Source of the DNA: Rhodobiaceae bacterium
GTDB lineage: Bacteria; Pseudomonadota; Alphaproteobacteria; RS24
Reading direction: 5' to 3'
Length of the DNA: 40,113 nucleotides
Assembly: GCA_024639515.1 (NCBI GenBank)
Contig: JAHEIG010000002.1
Location: forward strand, 1 to 40,113
A program made the translations under genes and the position numbers. Positions 1 to 11,155 of this stretch are shown piece after piece (the first letter of the stretch is position 1; the number at the start of each line of letters is the position of its first letter). The notes under the pieces were generated by a model, which was given only the letters and a program-made list of their open reading frames with translations, did not search any database and was not told the origin of the DNA.

Positions 1-118
1 TGCCTGCACCTTACGATTTTACAGAGGTTAAGACTTGCGGCGTAGCGTCGCACAGATTAGGAAAAGGAACGCTAAGTGGCAAGCGTTGCGAATCTTAGGG
101 TTGTTTAACGGAGAGAAC

Positions 119-874
119 ATGTCAGGCACCGATACGGGGGCGAAAAACCCCATCATTCTCATACCTGCGCGCATGGCATCAATGCGATTGCCAAATAAGC
201 CAATGGCCTCAGTGGCTGGCCAGCCAATGATTGTGCAGGTCTGGAAACGGGCCATGGAAGCCGATTGCGCCCGTGTGGTGGTGGCCGCTGCCGAACAAGA
301 AATTGTCGAGGCGGTCAGCGATGCAGGCGGTGAAGCGATTTTAACCGACCCTGACTTGCCATCTGGCTCTGACCGTATCCATCAGGCGTTGATGCGAGTC
401 GACGGCGAAGGCGCGCATGACGCGATTATCAATTTGCAGGGCGATTTGCCCAATCTCGACCCCAAACATGTGCAAACCGTGCTGGATATTCTGCCCGGCT
501 TCCACATTTCCACTCTGGTGGCAGAAATCTCGTCGCCAGAAGAACGCGACAACCCGAATGTCGTGAAAGCGGTTCTTTCTATGGCCCCCGGGGCGACATC
601 TGGCCGGGCGCTATATTTCTCGCGCGCTGCTGTGCCAACTGGCGAGGGCGTGCATTATCACCATATTGGGATTTATGGCTATCAACGCTGGGCGTTGGAG
701 AAATTTGTCTCTTTGGCCCCCTCACCGCTGGAAAAACGCGAGCGCCTTGAGCAATTGCGGGCCTTGGAGGCGGGGATGAATATCTCAGCCGCATGTGTCG
801 AGACCGTGCCGGTCGGGGTCGATACACAAGCTGATCTAGAGCTTGCTGATCGTTTGTTAAGCGGTCAGAATTAG
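119..874 (+). CDS. kdsB: 3-deoxy-manno-octulosonate cytidylyltransferase (CMP-KDO synthetase)
   Basis: Protein reads IILIPARMASMRLPNKPMASVAGQPMIVQVWKRA, a KdsB nucleotidyltransferase start. ATG at 119 follows GGAGAG; the ORF track start at 35 looks too early. Confidence 0.92.
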   Translation: MSGTDTGAKNPIILIPARMASMRLPNKPMASVAGQPMIVQVWKRAMEADCARVVVAAAEQEIVEAVSDAGGEAILTDPDLPSGSDRIHQALMRVDGEGAHDAIINLQGDLPNLDPKHVQTVLDILPGFHISTLVAEISSPEERDNPNVVKAVLSMAPGATSGRALYFSRAAVPTGEGVHYHHIGIYGYQRWALEKFVSLAPSPLEKRERLEQLRALEAGMNISAACVETVPVGVDTQADLELADRLLSGQN

Positions 875-919
875 CCGCGTCGAAGATTGTGAAGACTGTA
901 TAGAATAGGAATTTCATTG

Positions 920-1762
920 ATGGCGAAAATAGCATTTCAAGGCGAAGCGGGCGCCAATTCGCATATTGCCTGCCAACGGCTGTATCCCGATATGGAGGTG
1001 CTGCCCTGCGCGACCTTTGACGACGCTTTCACCCATTTGCGCGATGGCGATGTGTCGCTTGCCATGCTGCCAATTGAAAACACCGTTGCCGGACGGGTGG
1101 CAGATATTCACCGCCTGCTACCGGGCGGCGGGCTGTATATTATCGGCGAGTATTTCATGCGGATTAACCATTGTCTGCTGGCCCTGCCGGGCACTCAAGA
1201 GGCCGAGCTGACCCATGTGCACAGCCATGAAATGGCACTCGGTCAGTGCCGCAATGTGATTGCCGAGCTTGGCCTGACGCCGATGGTGGCGGCTGATACG
1301 GCCGGTGCGGCGCGCGATTTGGCGGCGGCGCAAACCACCCATCACAGTGCCATTGCCAGTGAATTGGCGGCCGAGATTTATGGCCTCGATGTGTTGCGCA
1401 AAAATATCGAAGACAGTAGTACCAACACCACCCGGTTTTTGGTGATGTCGGCCTCGCCCGATGACGCTGAGCCTGATGATGGCGATGTGATTACCAGTTT
1501 CATTTTCCGTGTGCGCAATGTGCCAGCCGCGCTGTACAAAGCCTTGGGCGGGTTCGCCACCAATAATGTCAATATGACCAAGCTTGAGAGCTATCAGCCA
1601 AATGGGTTTTTGGCGACCCAGTTCTATGCCGATATTGAAGGCCACCCGCAAAGCGAGCCAGTGCGCCTCGCACTTGAGGAATTGAATTTCTATTGCTCCG
1701 AAATGGATATTCTCGGCGTCTATAAAGCCGCCCCTGAACGGGCCGACTTGCAGGACAAATAA
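920..1762 (+). CDS. pheA: prephenate dehydratase
   Basis: KIAFQGEAGANSHIA N-terminus, NTTRFLVMS motif, and ACT domain with LTKLESYQPNG-like MTKLESYQPNGF. Confidence 0.93.
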   Translation: MAKIAFQGEAGANSHIACQRLYPDMEVLPCATFDDAFTHLRDGDVSLAMLPIENTVAGRVADIHRLLPGGGLYIIGEYFMRINHCLLALPGTQEAELTHVHSHEMALGQCRNVIAELGLTPMVAADTAGAARDLAAAQTTHHSAIASELAAEIYGLDVLRKNIEDSSTNTTRFLVMSASPDDAEPDDGDVITSFIFRVRNVPAALYKALGGFATNNVNMTKLESYQPNGFLATQFYADIEGHPQSEPVRLALEELNFYCSEMDILGVYKAAPERADLQDK

Positions 1763-1765
1763 GGC

Positions 1766-2707
1766 CTAGCGGCCTTTACCGAAGGCTTTCATCAACTGAA
1801 AGGCAATGGCCATTTCTGGTGGCACGCCGAGCGGGCCATTGCCCGCCATGGAGCTTTGCACATCAGCCCGCGACACCCATTTGGCGTCTTCCAATTCATC
1901 GTCGCCCATATTGATTTCGCGGGTTTGCGCCTCGGCCATGCAGCCAATCATCAAAGAGCCGGGGAACGGCCATGGCTGGGTGCCGATATAGCTGACGCTG
2001 TTAATCTCGATACCGGCTTCTTCCATTAATTCACGCGCCACGGCTTCTTCAATGGTCTCGCCCGGCTCCATAAAACCGGCTAGGGCGGAAAACATATTTT
2101 CCGGCCAGCCCTTTTGCCGCCCAATCAGGCAGTCGTCGCCATGCGTCGCGAGCATAATCACCACCGGATCGGTGCGCGGGAAGTGCTCGCTCTGGCAAGC
2201 CCCGCAAATGCGCTTATAGCCGCCTTCTTTAATCTCGCTGGCTTGTCCGCATTGGGCGCAGAAACCGTGTCGCATGTTCCAATCGAGCATGCCTTTGGCT
2301 TGCGCCAGAATTGCCAGCTCAGTGCGTGGCATATCGCCAATGGCGGCCAATGCGCGCAAATCTTCAAACACGCCGAGACCTTTGAACGGGCCCATATCTT
2401 CAGGGTTGCTCATATGGCTGATATCGACCGCAAAAAGAGGTTTGCCGCGCCGGTTCAGCCCGAGAAACACGACCAGCGAATCGGGACGCAACTGATCGCC
2501 AAAGGCAGCGCGTGGCAACCAGCCGACATCGCGGCCTTCGCCCGGGGCGATTTCCGGCAAGACCAGCGGGGCGAGCCGCCACATCGGCACCAAAAGGGCG
2601 GTGTCGCTGGCGAATTGCCCGGCCAACCATTGTTCATCGCCGCGCAAATGACCGGCTCGGTCGAGCGGGTTATTGGCGAACATAATCGGATTTTCTGGCA
2701 AGGCCAT
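1766..2707 (-). CDS. nudC: NAD+ diphosphatase, Nudix family with zinc ribbon
   Basis: Zinc ribbon FCAQCGQ...KRICGACQSEHFPRTDPVVIML, then Nudix box GFMEPGETIEEAVARELMEEAGIE. Start set at MALPENP. Confidence 0.92.
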   Translation of the reverse strand: MALPENPIMFANNPLDRAGHLRGDEQWLAGQFASDTALLVPMWRLAPLVLPEIAPGEGRDVGWLPRAAFGDQLRPDSLVVFLGLNRRGKPLFAVDISHMSNPEDMGPFKGLGVFEDLRALAAIGDMPRTELAILAQAKGMLDWNMRHGFCAQCGQASEIKEGGYKRICGACQSEHFPRTDPVVIMLATHGDDCLIGRQKGWPENMFSALAGFMEPGETIEEAVARELMEEAGIEINSVSYIGTQPWPFPGSLMIGCMAEAQTREINMGDDELEDAKWVSRADVQSSMAGNGPLGVPPEMAIAFQLMKAFGKGR

Positions 2708-2875
2708 GATGGTCTCCTTCAAGGCGGGGGAATATGAGTACAAAATGGCTCTAAATCTGCCACGGGCAATGCAAACGGGCAAGCGATAGCGATAAATTCC
2801 TCACTTTAGTCACAAACATCTGTCGACAAAGCAGATAAGGGGCTGTCGTCGTCGCCTCTGTCTGTTATATTGGCG

Positions 2876-2974
2876 TTGGGAGATTGGCGGCAGACGTATC
2901 CCTCGCCAACCGGGTCAGGTCCGGAAGGAAGCAGCCCTAACGAGGTCGGTGCGGGTTGCCTGTCCAGTCTCCCA
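2876..2974 (+). ncRNA. ffs: signal recognition particle RNA (4.5S/SRP small type)
   Basis: Hallmark GGTCAGGTCCGGAAGGAAGCAGCC apical domain. Closing stem TTGGGAGATTGG / CCAGTCTCCCA. Located directly upstream of dnaX. Ends are approximate. Confidence 0.9.
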
Positions 2975-3042
2975 CCTTCACGCCAGCGCGCAAGCAGGGC
3001 GCGTGTTCGACAGCGCGTAGTAATAGGGAACCGCGAGCCACG

Positions 3043-4956
3043 ATGACTTCTGAAGATGACAAGCAGGCTTTGGCCGATGAGGGACCGCAAATCAGCGACG
3101 ACGCGCCCGGTTTCGACATGCTTGCTGATGCTGATGAAGAAAACCATGTCGCCGCCAGGCAGAGTTATCAGGTACTGGCGCGCAAATATCGGCCGCGCAA
3201 TTTTGACGATTTAATTGGCCAAGAGGCCATGGTGCAAACGCTGACCAATGCGTTTGATTCGGGACGGGTGGCGCATGCCTTTATGCTGACCGGAGTGCGC
3301 GGGGTCGGTAAAACCACCACGGCGCGTATTTTGGCGCGGGCGCTGAATTATCACACCGCCGACAATGACGCCCCATCGATGGATTTGTCGAGCATGGGCA
3401 CGCATTGCGAAGCGATTATGCAAGGCACTCATGTCGATGTCATTGAGATGGATGCGGCCTCGCGCACTGGCATTGGTGATATCCGTGAGATTATCGAGAA
3501 TGTCCGCTATATGCCGTCGTCGGGACGCTATAAAATCTATATTATTGACGAAGTGCATATGCTCTCCAAAGCGGCCTTTAACGGCCTGCTGAAAACGCTG
3601 GAGGAGCCGCCGGAACACGTCAAATTCATTTTCGCGACAACCGAAATCCGGCAAGTGCCGGTGACTGTGCTGTCGCGCTGTCAGCGTTTTGATTTGCGCC
3701 GTCTGGGGCCGGATGACACGCATAAATTGCTCGATAAAGTTTGCGCCGCAGAAGCGGTGAGCGTGCCCGAAGATGCACTAACGCTGATTGCCCGCGCTGC
3801 CGATGGCTCGGCCCGTGATGCGCTGTCGCTGCTCGATCGGGCGCTGGCCCATATCGACCCCGCGCAAGGCAATAGTGACGGGCTAACCGCCGACACTATG
3901 CGCTCCCTCTTGGGGCTGGCCGATAGAGGCCGGGTGTTTGATTTGTTCGACATGATGATGAGCGGGCAAGTGCCCGAAGCGCTGGCTGAGTTTGAAGCGC
4001 AATATAATATGGGCGCCGATCCGGCGATTATTCTGGCCGATTTGGCCGAGCTGACGCATTGGCTGACGCGGTTAAAATTCGTTGAAGCGGCGGGCGATGA
4101 TGTGACCTTCTCGCAAGCCCTGCGCACGCGTGGCCAACAAGCCGCCGAAACGCTGTCGACGCGGGTTTTGTCGCGGGCCTGGCAGGTGCTGTTGCAAGGC
4201 CTTGACGAAACCCTGCGGGCCGGCAATCCACGCGCGGCGGCGGAAATGGTGCTCATACGCATGGCGCATTTGGCCGATGCGCCAACGCCTGAAGAATTGA
4301 TGAAACAATTGGAAACCGCACCGGCGGGCACCCCGAGTGTTGCACCGGCGGCATCTGCGCCAGCAACTGGCGCGCCGCAGGCGTCTGCCGCGCCGAGTGG
4401 CGCATTTGCTGATACGCCGCAAACCACGGCATCTGCCGGACAGCCAGAAACCGCGCAATTGCAACAACCCATCCCGCAACAGACGACGGATTTCCATCCG
4501 TCGACCTTGCAGAACTTTGCGGCTTTGGTTGAGCTGGTCGGTGACAAGCGCGACCTCGGTTTGAAACACGCCCTGGAAAACAATGTGCATTTGGTTAAAT
4601 TCGAACCGGCCCATGGCGAGCGGGCCGGACGCATCGAATTTCGTCTGGTCGAAGGGCGCGATAATATCGCCCAAGAACTGACCCGCAAATTGCGCGCTTG
4701 GACAGGCCAAACATGGGTCATCACCCTATCTAGCGAAAAAGGCCAAGAAACCCTTAGCAATGTACGCCAATCGGAGGCTGAACGCCGCCATGACGCAGCG
4801 CTGCAAGATAAAAATGTGAAAGCGGCGTTGGATGTCTTCCCCGGCGCGCAAATTATTTCCGTCACCGATTTCTCGGGCGCGTTTTCTGATACGCTGGCCC
4901 CGAGCGACGCCGATGGCGACATCACACCAGACACCGCCTCAGATGAGGATGCGTAA
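3043..4956 (+). CDS. dnaX: DNA polymerase III subunit gamma/tau
   Basis: [26 protein letters not shown], Walker [28 protein letters not shown], and SRC sensor. The ORF track start at 2956 lies inside the SRP RNA; ATG at 3043 is more plausible. Confidence 0.93.
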   Translation: MTSEDDKQALADEGPQISDDAPGFDMLADADEENHVAARQSYQVLARKYRPRNFDDLIGQEAMVQTLTNAFDSGRVAHAFMLTGVRGVGKTTTARILARALNYHTADNDAPSMDLSSMGTHCEAIMQGTHVDVIEMDAASRTGIGDIREIIENVRYMPSSGRYKIYIIDEVHMLSKAAFNGLLKTLEEPPEHVKFIFATTEIRQVPVTVLSRCQRFDLRRLGPDDTHKLLDKVCAAEAVSVPEDALTLIARAADGSARDALSLLDRALAHIDPAQGNSDGLTADTMRSLLGLADRGRVFDLFDMMMSGQVPEALAEFEAQYNMGADPAIILADLAELTHWLTRLKFVEAAGDDVTFSQALRTRGQQAAETLSTRVLSRAWQVLLQGLDETLRAGNPRAAAEMVLIRMAHLADAPTPEELMKQLETAPAGTPSVAPAASAPATGAPQASAAPSGAFADTPQTTASAGQPETAQLQQPIPQQTTDFHPSTLQNFAALVELVGDKRDLGLKHALENNVHLVKFEPAHGERAGRIEFRLVEGRDNIAQELTRKLRAWTGQTWVITLSSEKGQETLSNVRQSEAERRHDAALQDKNVKAALDVFPGAQIISVTDFSGAFSDTLAPSDADGDITPDTASDEDA

Positions 4957-4961
4957 GCCCG

Positions 4962-5549
4962 ATGGCCGGTCAGGAAATCGAAGATCTGGTTAAATATCTG
5001 GCTCGCCTGCCCGGCTTGGGGCCACGCTCGGCACGCCGTGCCGTCTTGCAATTAATGCGCAAGCGCGAAAGCCTGCTCAATCCGCTCTCAGAGGCGCTGC
5101 AAGTGGCGCGCGATAAAATTTTGACCTGCAGCTCATGCGGTAATATCGACACTATGGACCCGTGCACCATTTGCGCCGACCCGCGTCGCGATAATAATGT
5201 GATTTGCGTGGTCGAGGATGTCGGTGATTTATGGGCACTCGAACGCGCCCAAGCGATGAAAGGCCGCTACCATGTGCTGGGCGGCACTCTGTCGGCGTTG
5301 GACGGCGTCGGGCCGGAAGATTTGAACCTCGCATCCTTGCGCGCGCGCTGTGCCGCGCCTGAGGTGACAGAGATTATCCTCGCCAATAATGCCACGGTCG
5401 AGGGGCAAACCACGGCGCATTACATTGTCGACATGCTCGACGATGGTGCGCTGAAAGTGACGCGACTGGCGCATGGCGTGCCAGTTGGCGGCGAGCTGGA
5501 TTATCTTGATGACGGGACGTTGGTGGCGGCGATGAAATCGCGCAGCTAG
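4962..5549 (+). CDS. recR: recombination protein RecR
   Basis: [20 protein letters not shown] helix-hairpin-helix, [22 protein letters not shown] zinc finger, [18 protein letters not shown]. Confidence 0.95.
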   Translation: MAGQEIEDLVKYLARLPGLGPRSARRAVLQLMRKRESLLNPLSEALQVARDKILTCSSCGNIDTMDPCTICADPRRDNNVICVVEDVGDLWALERAQAMKGRYHVLGGTLSALDGVGPEDLNLASLRARCAAPEVTEIILANNATVEGQTTAHYIVDMLDDGALKVTRLAHGVPVGGELDYLDDGTLVAAMKSRS

Positions 5550-6664
5550 CTTTGCTCGTCGAGCAGTGACGGCGATGGTTTATCCTCAACTTCGAGACTG
5601 GTGATTTTATCGCCGCGACTGGTGATTTTACGGGTCGAGGTCTCGATCGACTCAATATCCTTATTGGCCTGTTCAAAATGCGTGCGTAATTTATCGACGC
5701 GGTCATTCAGGCGGCCCACATCATCCAATAAAAGATGCACTTCTTTTTGAATCAAGCCAGCTTGCTCGCGCATTTTCACATCGCGCATAATCGCCCGCAC
5801 CGTGTTGAGGGTCAGCGACATGGTATTTGGCGACACCGGATAAACCCGCAAGGCGCGGCATTTATCAACCACATCGGGCAGGCGCAAATGCAGTTCTGAG
5901 AAAATACTTTCCGATGGCAGAAACATCAGCGCCGCATCAGCGGTTTCGCCGGGCAGAATATATTTATCGGAAATATCGGTGGCGTGTTTCAGCGTATCGG
6001 CTTTCATCTGCGTCAGCGCGGCGCGTGTGTCGGCTTCATTTTCTGCGGCCCGCAATTTCTGATACGCCTCCAGCGGAAACTTGCTGTCAATCACCACCGG
6101 CCCGGGCGGGTTGGGCAGATTAATCAGGCAGTCAGCCCGCTTGCCATTGGATAGCGTATGCTGGAATTGATAGGCGCTCTCGGGCAGGCCGTCGGACACA
6201 ATATCGGCCAGTTGCGCTTCGCCAAACGCCCCTCGCGCTTGTTTATTGTCGAGAACATGCTGAAGCTCCACCACTTGACCGGATAGGGCGGTAATTTCTT
6301 TCTGCGCTTTGTCGATAACTTGCAGGCGCTCGCCCAAATCGCCGAGCGAGCGGGTGGTTTTCTCGCGGCTTTCTTTCAAATTTTCATTCACTGTTTTGAA
6401 CACATTGCCTAATTGCTCGCTCATTGTGCGGCTCAACTCGCCTTTGGCGGTTTCCTGCAATTCGGCCAAATGCGTCAGGCGGCCGCTTAACTCGCTTTGT
6501 TGCTGCCGCATCATGTCCAGCATATGCGCCATATTTTGGCGTTCCGCCGCCTCTTGCGCTTGATGGTGCGGGTCGCGGGCGGGGGGTTTCTGCCGCATCA
6601 GCAAATACACCAGCGCCGCGAAAAACACCGCCAGCATAATCAATAAAAGGGTCACCGTATCCAT
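5546..6664 (-). CDS. rmuC: DNA recombination protein RmuC homolog
   Basis: N-terminal TM, coiled coil, then [19 protein letters not shown]...[14 protein letters not shown]...[11 protein letters not shown], characteristic of RmuC. Confidence 0.9.
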   Translation of the reverse strand: MDTVTLLLIMLAVFFAALVYLLMRQKPPARDPHHQAQEAAERQNMAHMLDMMRQQQSELSGRLTHLAELQETAKGELSRTMSEQLGNVFKTVNENLKESREKTTRSLGDLGERLQVIDKAQKEITALSGQVVELQHVLDNKQARGAFGEAQLADIVSDGLPESAYQFQHTLSNGKRADCLINLPNPPGPVVIDSKFPLEAYQKLRAAENEADTRAALTQMKADTLKHATDISDKYILPGETADAALMFLPSESIFSELHLRLPDVVDKCRALRVYPVSPNTMSLTLNTVRAIMRDVKMREQAGLIQKEVHLLLDDVGRLNDRVDKLRTHFEQANKDIESIETSTRKITSRGDKITSLEVEDKPSPSLLDEQS

Positions 6665-6678
6665 CGTCTGACTCTATC

Positions 6679-6710
6679 CGATTCGTGGCCGATTCGTGGC
6701 CGATTCAGGC
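6679..6710. repeat. Short tandem repeat, CGATTCGTGGC x2 plus a partial third unit
   Basis: CGATTCGTGGC CGATTCGTGGC CGATTCaGGC in the rmuC-def intergenic region. Confidence 0.8.
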
Positions 6711-6835
6711 AGGCAATGATGGCCCTGCCGGGCCGGTTGCCGAGCAAAATATACCCGACGATAAGCGGCGCAAAAGCGCGCCCAACGCCCGACGCGCCCC
6801 TTGACGCTGGCCAGTGCAGGGCTTATTTCAAGGTT

Positions 6836-7429
6836 ATGACAGTGCGTGCCATAATCGAAGTGCCGGATGAACGGCTAAAGACCATCTCGACCCCCGTCGA
6901 CGCGGTGACCGATGACACGCGGGCGCTGATGGATGACATGGTCGACACAATGTATGCCGCCAATGGCATTGGCCTGGCGGCCATTCAAGTTGGTGTCAGC
7001 CAACGCATTGTGGTGATGGATATTTCACCGTCTGAGGAAGAAGTGGCAGACGGCGATGCCTCTGGCGATGACGCACCGTCGCGAGAAGACCGCTATGATT
7101 TAGACGGTTTGGAAGAAGAAAAACTGCGTTATTTCGTCAATCCGGAAATCACTTGGGTGTCAGATGAAATGGCCAATTATCAAGAAGGCTGTTTATCGGT
7201 GCCGGGGTTTTACGACGATGTCGAACGCCCTGCCCAATGCCGCGTGAAATTTCTCGATTATCACGGCGTCGAACAAGAAATCGACTGCGACGGCCTGCTC
7301 GCGACCTGTATTCAACACGAGCTTGATCACCTCAATGGCATTGTGTTTTTAGATCATCTGTCGCGCCTCAAGCGGCAAATGATTTTGAAAAAAATCCGCA
7401 AAGCCAGCCGCGACGCTGAAGTCGCCTGA
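6836..7429 (+). CDS. def: peptide deformylase
   Basis: Motif I GIGLAAIQVG, motif II EGCLSVPG, motif III HELDHLNGIVFLD. Confidence 0.94.
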   Translation: MTVRAIIEVPDERLKTISTPVDAVTDDTRALMDDMVDTMYAANGIGLAAIQVGVSQRIVVMDISPSEEEVADGDASGDDAPSREDRYDLDGLEEEKLRYFVNPEITWVSDEMANYQEGCLSVPGFYDDVERPAQCRVKFLDYHGVEQEIDCDGLLATCIQHELDHLNGIVFLDHLSRLKRQMILKKIRKASRDAEVA

Positions 7430-7436
7430 GCCTCTG

Positions 7437-8363
7437 ATGTCTTTGCGTATTGTTTTCATGGGAACGCCGGACTTCGCTGTTCCCGCCCTTCAAACGCTGA
7501 TTGAAGCCGGCCACGAGATTGTCGCCGTCTATACCCGCCCGCCTGCCAAATCGGGGCGCGGCATGAAACTCACCGCCTCACCGGTGCAGCAATGCGCCGA
7601 TACCACCGGTATTGCCGTGCACACCCCGACCAGCCTGAAGTCTGACGATGATTTGGCGCAATTCAAAGCCTATGCCCCGGATTTGGCGGTGGTGGTCGCC
7701 TATGGGATGATTTTGCCGCAAAGCTGGCTCGACACACCAGCACTGGGCTGCTGGAATATTCATGCCTCGCTATTGCCGCGTTGGCGCGGGGCGGCACCGA
7801 TTCAACGCGCCATCATGGCAGGCGACGCGCAAACCGGCGTGGCAATCATGCAAATGCAGGCCGGTCTTGATACCGGCCCCGTCCTGCTCAGCCAGTCTCT
7901 GGATATCGCCGCCGATGACACGGCGCAGACATTGCACGACCGTTTGTCTGTGCTCGGCGGTCAGGCATTGCACGCGGCGGTGGCCCAAGCGGGTCAGTTG
8001 ACGGCGGTGGCGCAAGCCGAAGATGGCATCACCTATGCTGAGAAAATTGATAAGGCCGAAGCGCGGATTGACTGGAAGCGACCGGCGGCCACGCTCGATG
8101 CGCATATTCGCGGGCTGTCGCCATTTCCCGGCGCCTGGTTTGATGTCGATGGGGTGCGGGTCAAAATTCTGCAAGCCCGCCCTGTGGCGCAAAACGGCCC
8201 CGCCGGTGAGGTGGCCGATGGCGCGGTGATTTATTGCGGCGACGGGGCGCTGCAACTGGTGCGGGTGCAACGGGCCGGCAAAGCGGCGATGTCGGCGGAC
8301 GAATTTATCCGTGGTGGCGTGCTGCAAACCGGACAGGTTTTGACCTCTGACGAGGCCTCGTGA
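7437..8363 (+). CDS. fmt: methionyl-tRNA formyltransferase
   Basis: LRIVFMGTPDFAVPALQTL, CWNIHASLLPRWRGAAPIQRAI, DTGPVLL. Confidence 0.95.
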   Translation: MSLRIVFMGTPDFAVPALQTLIEAGHEIVAVYTRPPAKSGRGMKLTASPVQQCADTTGIAVHTPTSLKSDDDLAQFKAYAPDLAVVVAYGMILPQSWLDTPALGCWNIHASLLPRWRGAAPIQRAIMAGDAQTGVAIMQMQAGLDTGPVLLSQSLDIAADDTAQTLHDRLSVLGGQALHAAVAQAGQLTAVAQAEDGITYAEKIDKAEARIDWKRPAATLDAHIRGLSPFPGAWFDVDGVRVKILQARPVAQNGPAGEVADGAVIYCGDGALQLVRVQRAGKAAMSADEFIRGGVLQTGQVLTSDEAS

Positions 8364-9124
8364 TGCGCTATCGCTTGACCATAGAATATGACGGCAGCCC
8401 GTTTATCGGCTGGCAGAGCCAAGCCGATGGCGGCGGCGTGCAAGACGCTTTGGTGCGGGCGATTAAGAATTTTTGCGATGAGGAAGTCACGGTTTTCGGC
8501 GCCGGCCGCACGGATACTGGTGTGCATGCGCGCGGACAAGTGGCACATATCGACCTGCACTCGGCGCCACGGGCCGACAAATTGCGCGACGCGGTGAATT
8601 ATCATCTGAAACCGCTGCCAGTGGCGGTGCTCGACGCGGTTCCGGCGCGCGATGATTTCGACGCCCGTTTCACCGCCCTTGCGCGGCATTATGAATACCG
8701 CATCATCCCGCGCCGCGCCCCGTTGACGCTGGATAAGGCGCACGCCTGGTGGGTGCCGCGCCCGCTTGATATTGACGCCATGGACAGCGCCGCCAAGCAG
8801 CTGCTTGGGCGACATGATTTCACGACCTTTCGCTCGACCCAGTGTCAGGCCGCCTCACCGGTGCGCACGCTGAGCCAGCTTGATGTTTATGGCCAAGGCG
8901 ATGCGATTATTATCCGCACCTCGTCGCGCTCGTTTTTGCACAATCAAGTGCGCTCGCTGGCCGGTAGTTTGCGGATGGTCGGGGAGGGCAAATGGAGCGC
9001 CCAAGATTTGCGTGATGCGCTGGACGCGCGCGACCGCGCGGCGTGTGCCACCGTCGCCCCGTCCTGCGGCTTGACGCTGATGCAGGTCGATTATCCTGAA
9101 GATGTTTTGGCACCGCCTGTTTAG
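8363..9124 (+). CDS. truA: tRNA pseudouridine(38-40) synthase
   Basis: [48 protein letters not shown]. Confidence 0.94.
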   Translation: MRYRLTIEYDGSPFIGWQSQADGGGVQDALVRAIKNFCDEEVTVFGAGRTDTGVHARGQVAHIDLHSAPRADKLRDAVNYHLKPLPVAVLDAVPARDDFDARFTALARHYEYRIIPRRAPLTLDKAHAWWVPRPLDIDAMDSAAKQLLGRHDFTTFRSTQCQAASPVRTLSQLDVYGQGDAIIIRTSSRSFLHNQVRSLAGSLRMVGEGKWSAQDLRDALDARDRAACATVAPSCGLTLMQVDYPEDVLAPPV

Positions 9125-10269
9125 GCGAAATAGCTGTTCAGCAAAATCCGATAAATGTCGTTCAACTGGCGAATATCGTCGAGCGGCACACGCTCGTCGA
9201 CCTTGTGCATGGTCTGACCGACCAGCCCAAATTCAACCACCCGCGTTACATCCTTGATGAAGCGGGCATCCGAGGTGCCGCCGCTGGTCGACAGCACCGG
9301 TTGGCGGCCCGTCACTTCACTGACTGCGGCACTGAGTTGTTCGACGAATGCGCCCGGCTCGGTCAAAAAGCAGTCGCCAGTGTGGTCGACGCTCAATTGA
9401 TAGTCCGAAGCACCTGCTGCGGCGTCGAGCTGGTCGCGAATCCACGCCTCAATGGTCTCGGCCTGCCAGTGATTATTATAGCGAATGTTAAACCGCGCTT
9501 GCGCCTGCGCCGGAATGACATTGGTCGTCATATTGCCGACATCGAAGCTGGTGACTTCTAAATTAGATGGCTGGAAATGCTCGCTGCCATCATCCAATTT
9601 GGCGTCGGCCAGATGCGTCATCAAACGGGCCAGTTGCGGCACTGGATTGGCCGCCAAATGCGGATAGGCGACATGGCCTTGCGTGCCATTTACCGTGACC
9701 ACGCCATTGACGCTGCCGCGACGACCAATTTTGATCATCTCGCCCAGCGTGTCCGGATTGGTCGGCTCGCCGACAAGGCAGTCGTCGATAATTTCGCCAT
9801 TTTCTTGCAACCAGCCGAGCATTTTGCGCGTGCCATTGACTGACGGGCCTTCTTCGTCGCCAGTAATTAGCAGGCTGATTGAGCCATCAGGGGCGCCATG
9901 CGCGTCAATATATTGCGAGGCGGCCCCAACAAAGGCGGCAATTGCGCCTTTCATATCAGCGGCACCGCGTCCCCATAATGCTTGCTCACGAATTTCACCG
10001 GCAAATGGGTCTACCTGCCAGTCAGCGCTGGCCCCGACCGGCACCACATCTGTGTGACCGGCAAAACAAATATTCGGCCCTGTCGTGCCGAGGCGGGCAT
10101 AGAGATTGTCGACATCGGCAGTGCCCTCCTGCGAGAAAGGCAGGCGTGTGCAAACAAAGCCGAGCTTTTCAAGCGCCGCTTGCAGCGTATCCAGCGCGCC
10201 AGCATCTTCCGGCGTCACTGATGGGCAACGGATAAGATCGGCGGCAAAGGCGACAGGATCGAGGGCCAT
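9121..10269 (-). CDS. dapE: succinyl-diaminopimelate desuccinylase
   Basis: [67 protein letters not shown]. Confidence 0.94.
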   Translation of the reverse strand: MALDPVAFAADLIRCPSVTPEDAGALDTLQAALEKLGFVCTRLPFSQEGTADVDNLYARLGTTGPNICFAGHTDVVPVGASADWQVDPFAGEIREQALWGRGAADMKGAIAAFVGAASQYIDAHGAPDGSISLLITGDEEGPSVNGTRKMLGWLQENGEIIDDCLVGEPTNPDTLGEMIKIGRRGSVNGVVTVNGTQGHVAYPHLAANPVPQLARLMTHLADAKLDDGSEHFQPSNLEVTSFDVGNMTTNVIPAQAQARFNIRYNNHWQAETIEAWIRDQLDAAAGASDYQLSVDHTGDCFLTEPGAFVEQLSAAVSEVTGRQPVLSTSGGTSDARFIKDVTRVVEFGLVGQTMHKVDERVPLDDIRQLNDIYRILLNSYFA

Positions 10270-10270
10270 A

Positions 10271-11101
10271 TTAGTCTCGCAATAGCTCGTTAACAGAGGT
10301 TTTTGAACGGGTTTGCGCGTCGACTGTTTTCACAATCACCGCACAGGCCAGCGATGGCTGACCGGCTTCGCCAGGCAATGTGCCGGGCACGACAACCGAA
10401 TAGGCAGGCACTTCGCCGCGATAAATCGTACCGCTGGCGCGGTCGACGATTTTCGTCGAAGCAGAAATAAACACACCCATCGACAACACTGCGCCTTCGC
10501 GCACGATGACGCCTTCGGCGACTTCAGAGCGCGCGCCGATGAAGCAATTATCTTCAATGATAACCGGGCCAGCTTGCAATGGCTCCAACACGCCACCAAT
10601 ACCGGCGCCGCCTGAAATATGCACATTCTTGCCGATTTGCGCGCAAGAGCCGACCGTCGCCCATGTATCAACCATGGTGCCGCTATCAACAAAAGCGCCG
10701 AGATTGACAAAGCTCGGCATCAACACAACACCCGGCGCGATATAGGCAGAGTGGCGCACGATGCAATTTGGCACGGCGCGGAAACCGGCTTGGCTGAACT
10801 GAGCAGCATCCCAACCGTCGAATTTTGACGGCACTTTGTCCCACCAGCTCGAATCGCCGGGGCCGTTTGAAATGGTCGTCATGTCATTCAGCCGGAACAA
10901 CAGCAGCACAGCTTTTTTTAGCCATTGATTGACCTGCCAGTCATCGCCGTTTTTTTCGGCCACGCGCGCTTGCCCGCTATCCAGCAGGTTAAGCGTTGTC
11001 ATCACGGCGTCGCGCACATCTCCATGGGTGTCGGCGGTGACATTGGCGGCATCGTCAAAAGCGGTGTTGATTAGCTGTTCTAGCGCGTTCATATCCATCA
11101 A
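10271..11101 (-). CDS. dapD: 2,3,4,5-tetrahydropyridine-2,6-dicarboxylate N-succinyltransferase
   Basis: Left-handed beta-helix hexapeptide repeats; [67 protein letters not shown]. Adjacent to dapE. Confidence 0.94.
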   Translation of the reverse strand: MMDMNALEQLINTAFDDAANVTADTHGDVRDAVMTTLNLLDSGQARVAEKNGDDWQVNQWLKKAVLLLFRLNDMTTISNGPGDSSWWDKVPSKFDGWDAAQFSQAGFRAVPNCIVRHSAYIAPGVVLMPSFVNLGAFVDSGTMVDTWATVGSCAQIGKNVHISGGAGIGGVLEPLQAGPVIIEDNCFIGARSEVAEGVIVREGAVLSMGVFISASTKIVDRASGTIYRGEVPAYSVVVPGTLPGEAGQPSLACAVIVKTVDAQTRSKTSVNELLRD

Positions 11102-11155
11102 AAAATTCCTATATCAAAAGTCTCTGGGCGGAAATTAACAGCGATTGGCGACAAG

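Noticed and set aside
2114-2737. 207-aa plus-strand ORF opposite nudC and similar 60-200 aa antisense ORFs throughout
   Set aside because: Each overlaps a gene with recognisable motifs on the other strand and lacks domain signatures itself.
2806-3147. Minus-strand ORFs across the SRP RNA and the dnaX start
   Set aside because: They overlap the clear SRP RNA and dnaX N-terminus and have no recognisable protein features.
3340-3460. Loss of most zinc-binding cysteines in DnaX ([41 protein letters not shown])
   Set aside because: From memory, several alphaproteobacterial DnaX proteins show a similar cysteine-poor region, so it is probably lineage-typical rather than novel; not verified by alignment.
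4731-4745. Possible programmed frameshift site in dnaX (GCGAAAAAGG)
   Set aside because: Only five A residues and not in an A_AAA_AAG zero-frame context; no stem-loop recognised downstream.
3681-5051. 456-aa minus-strand ORF antisense to dnaX/recR
   Set aside because: Ser/Ala/Arg-rich composition with no domain motifs, fully overlapping well-supported dnaX; a shadow ORF from codon bias.
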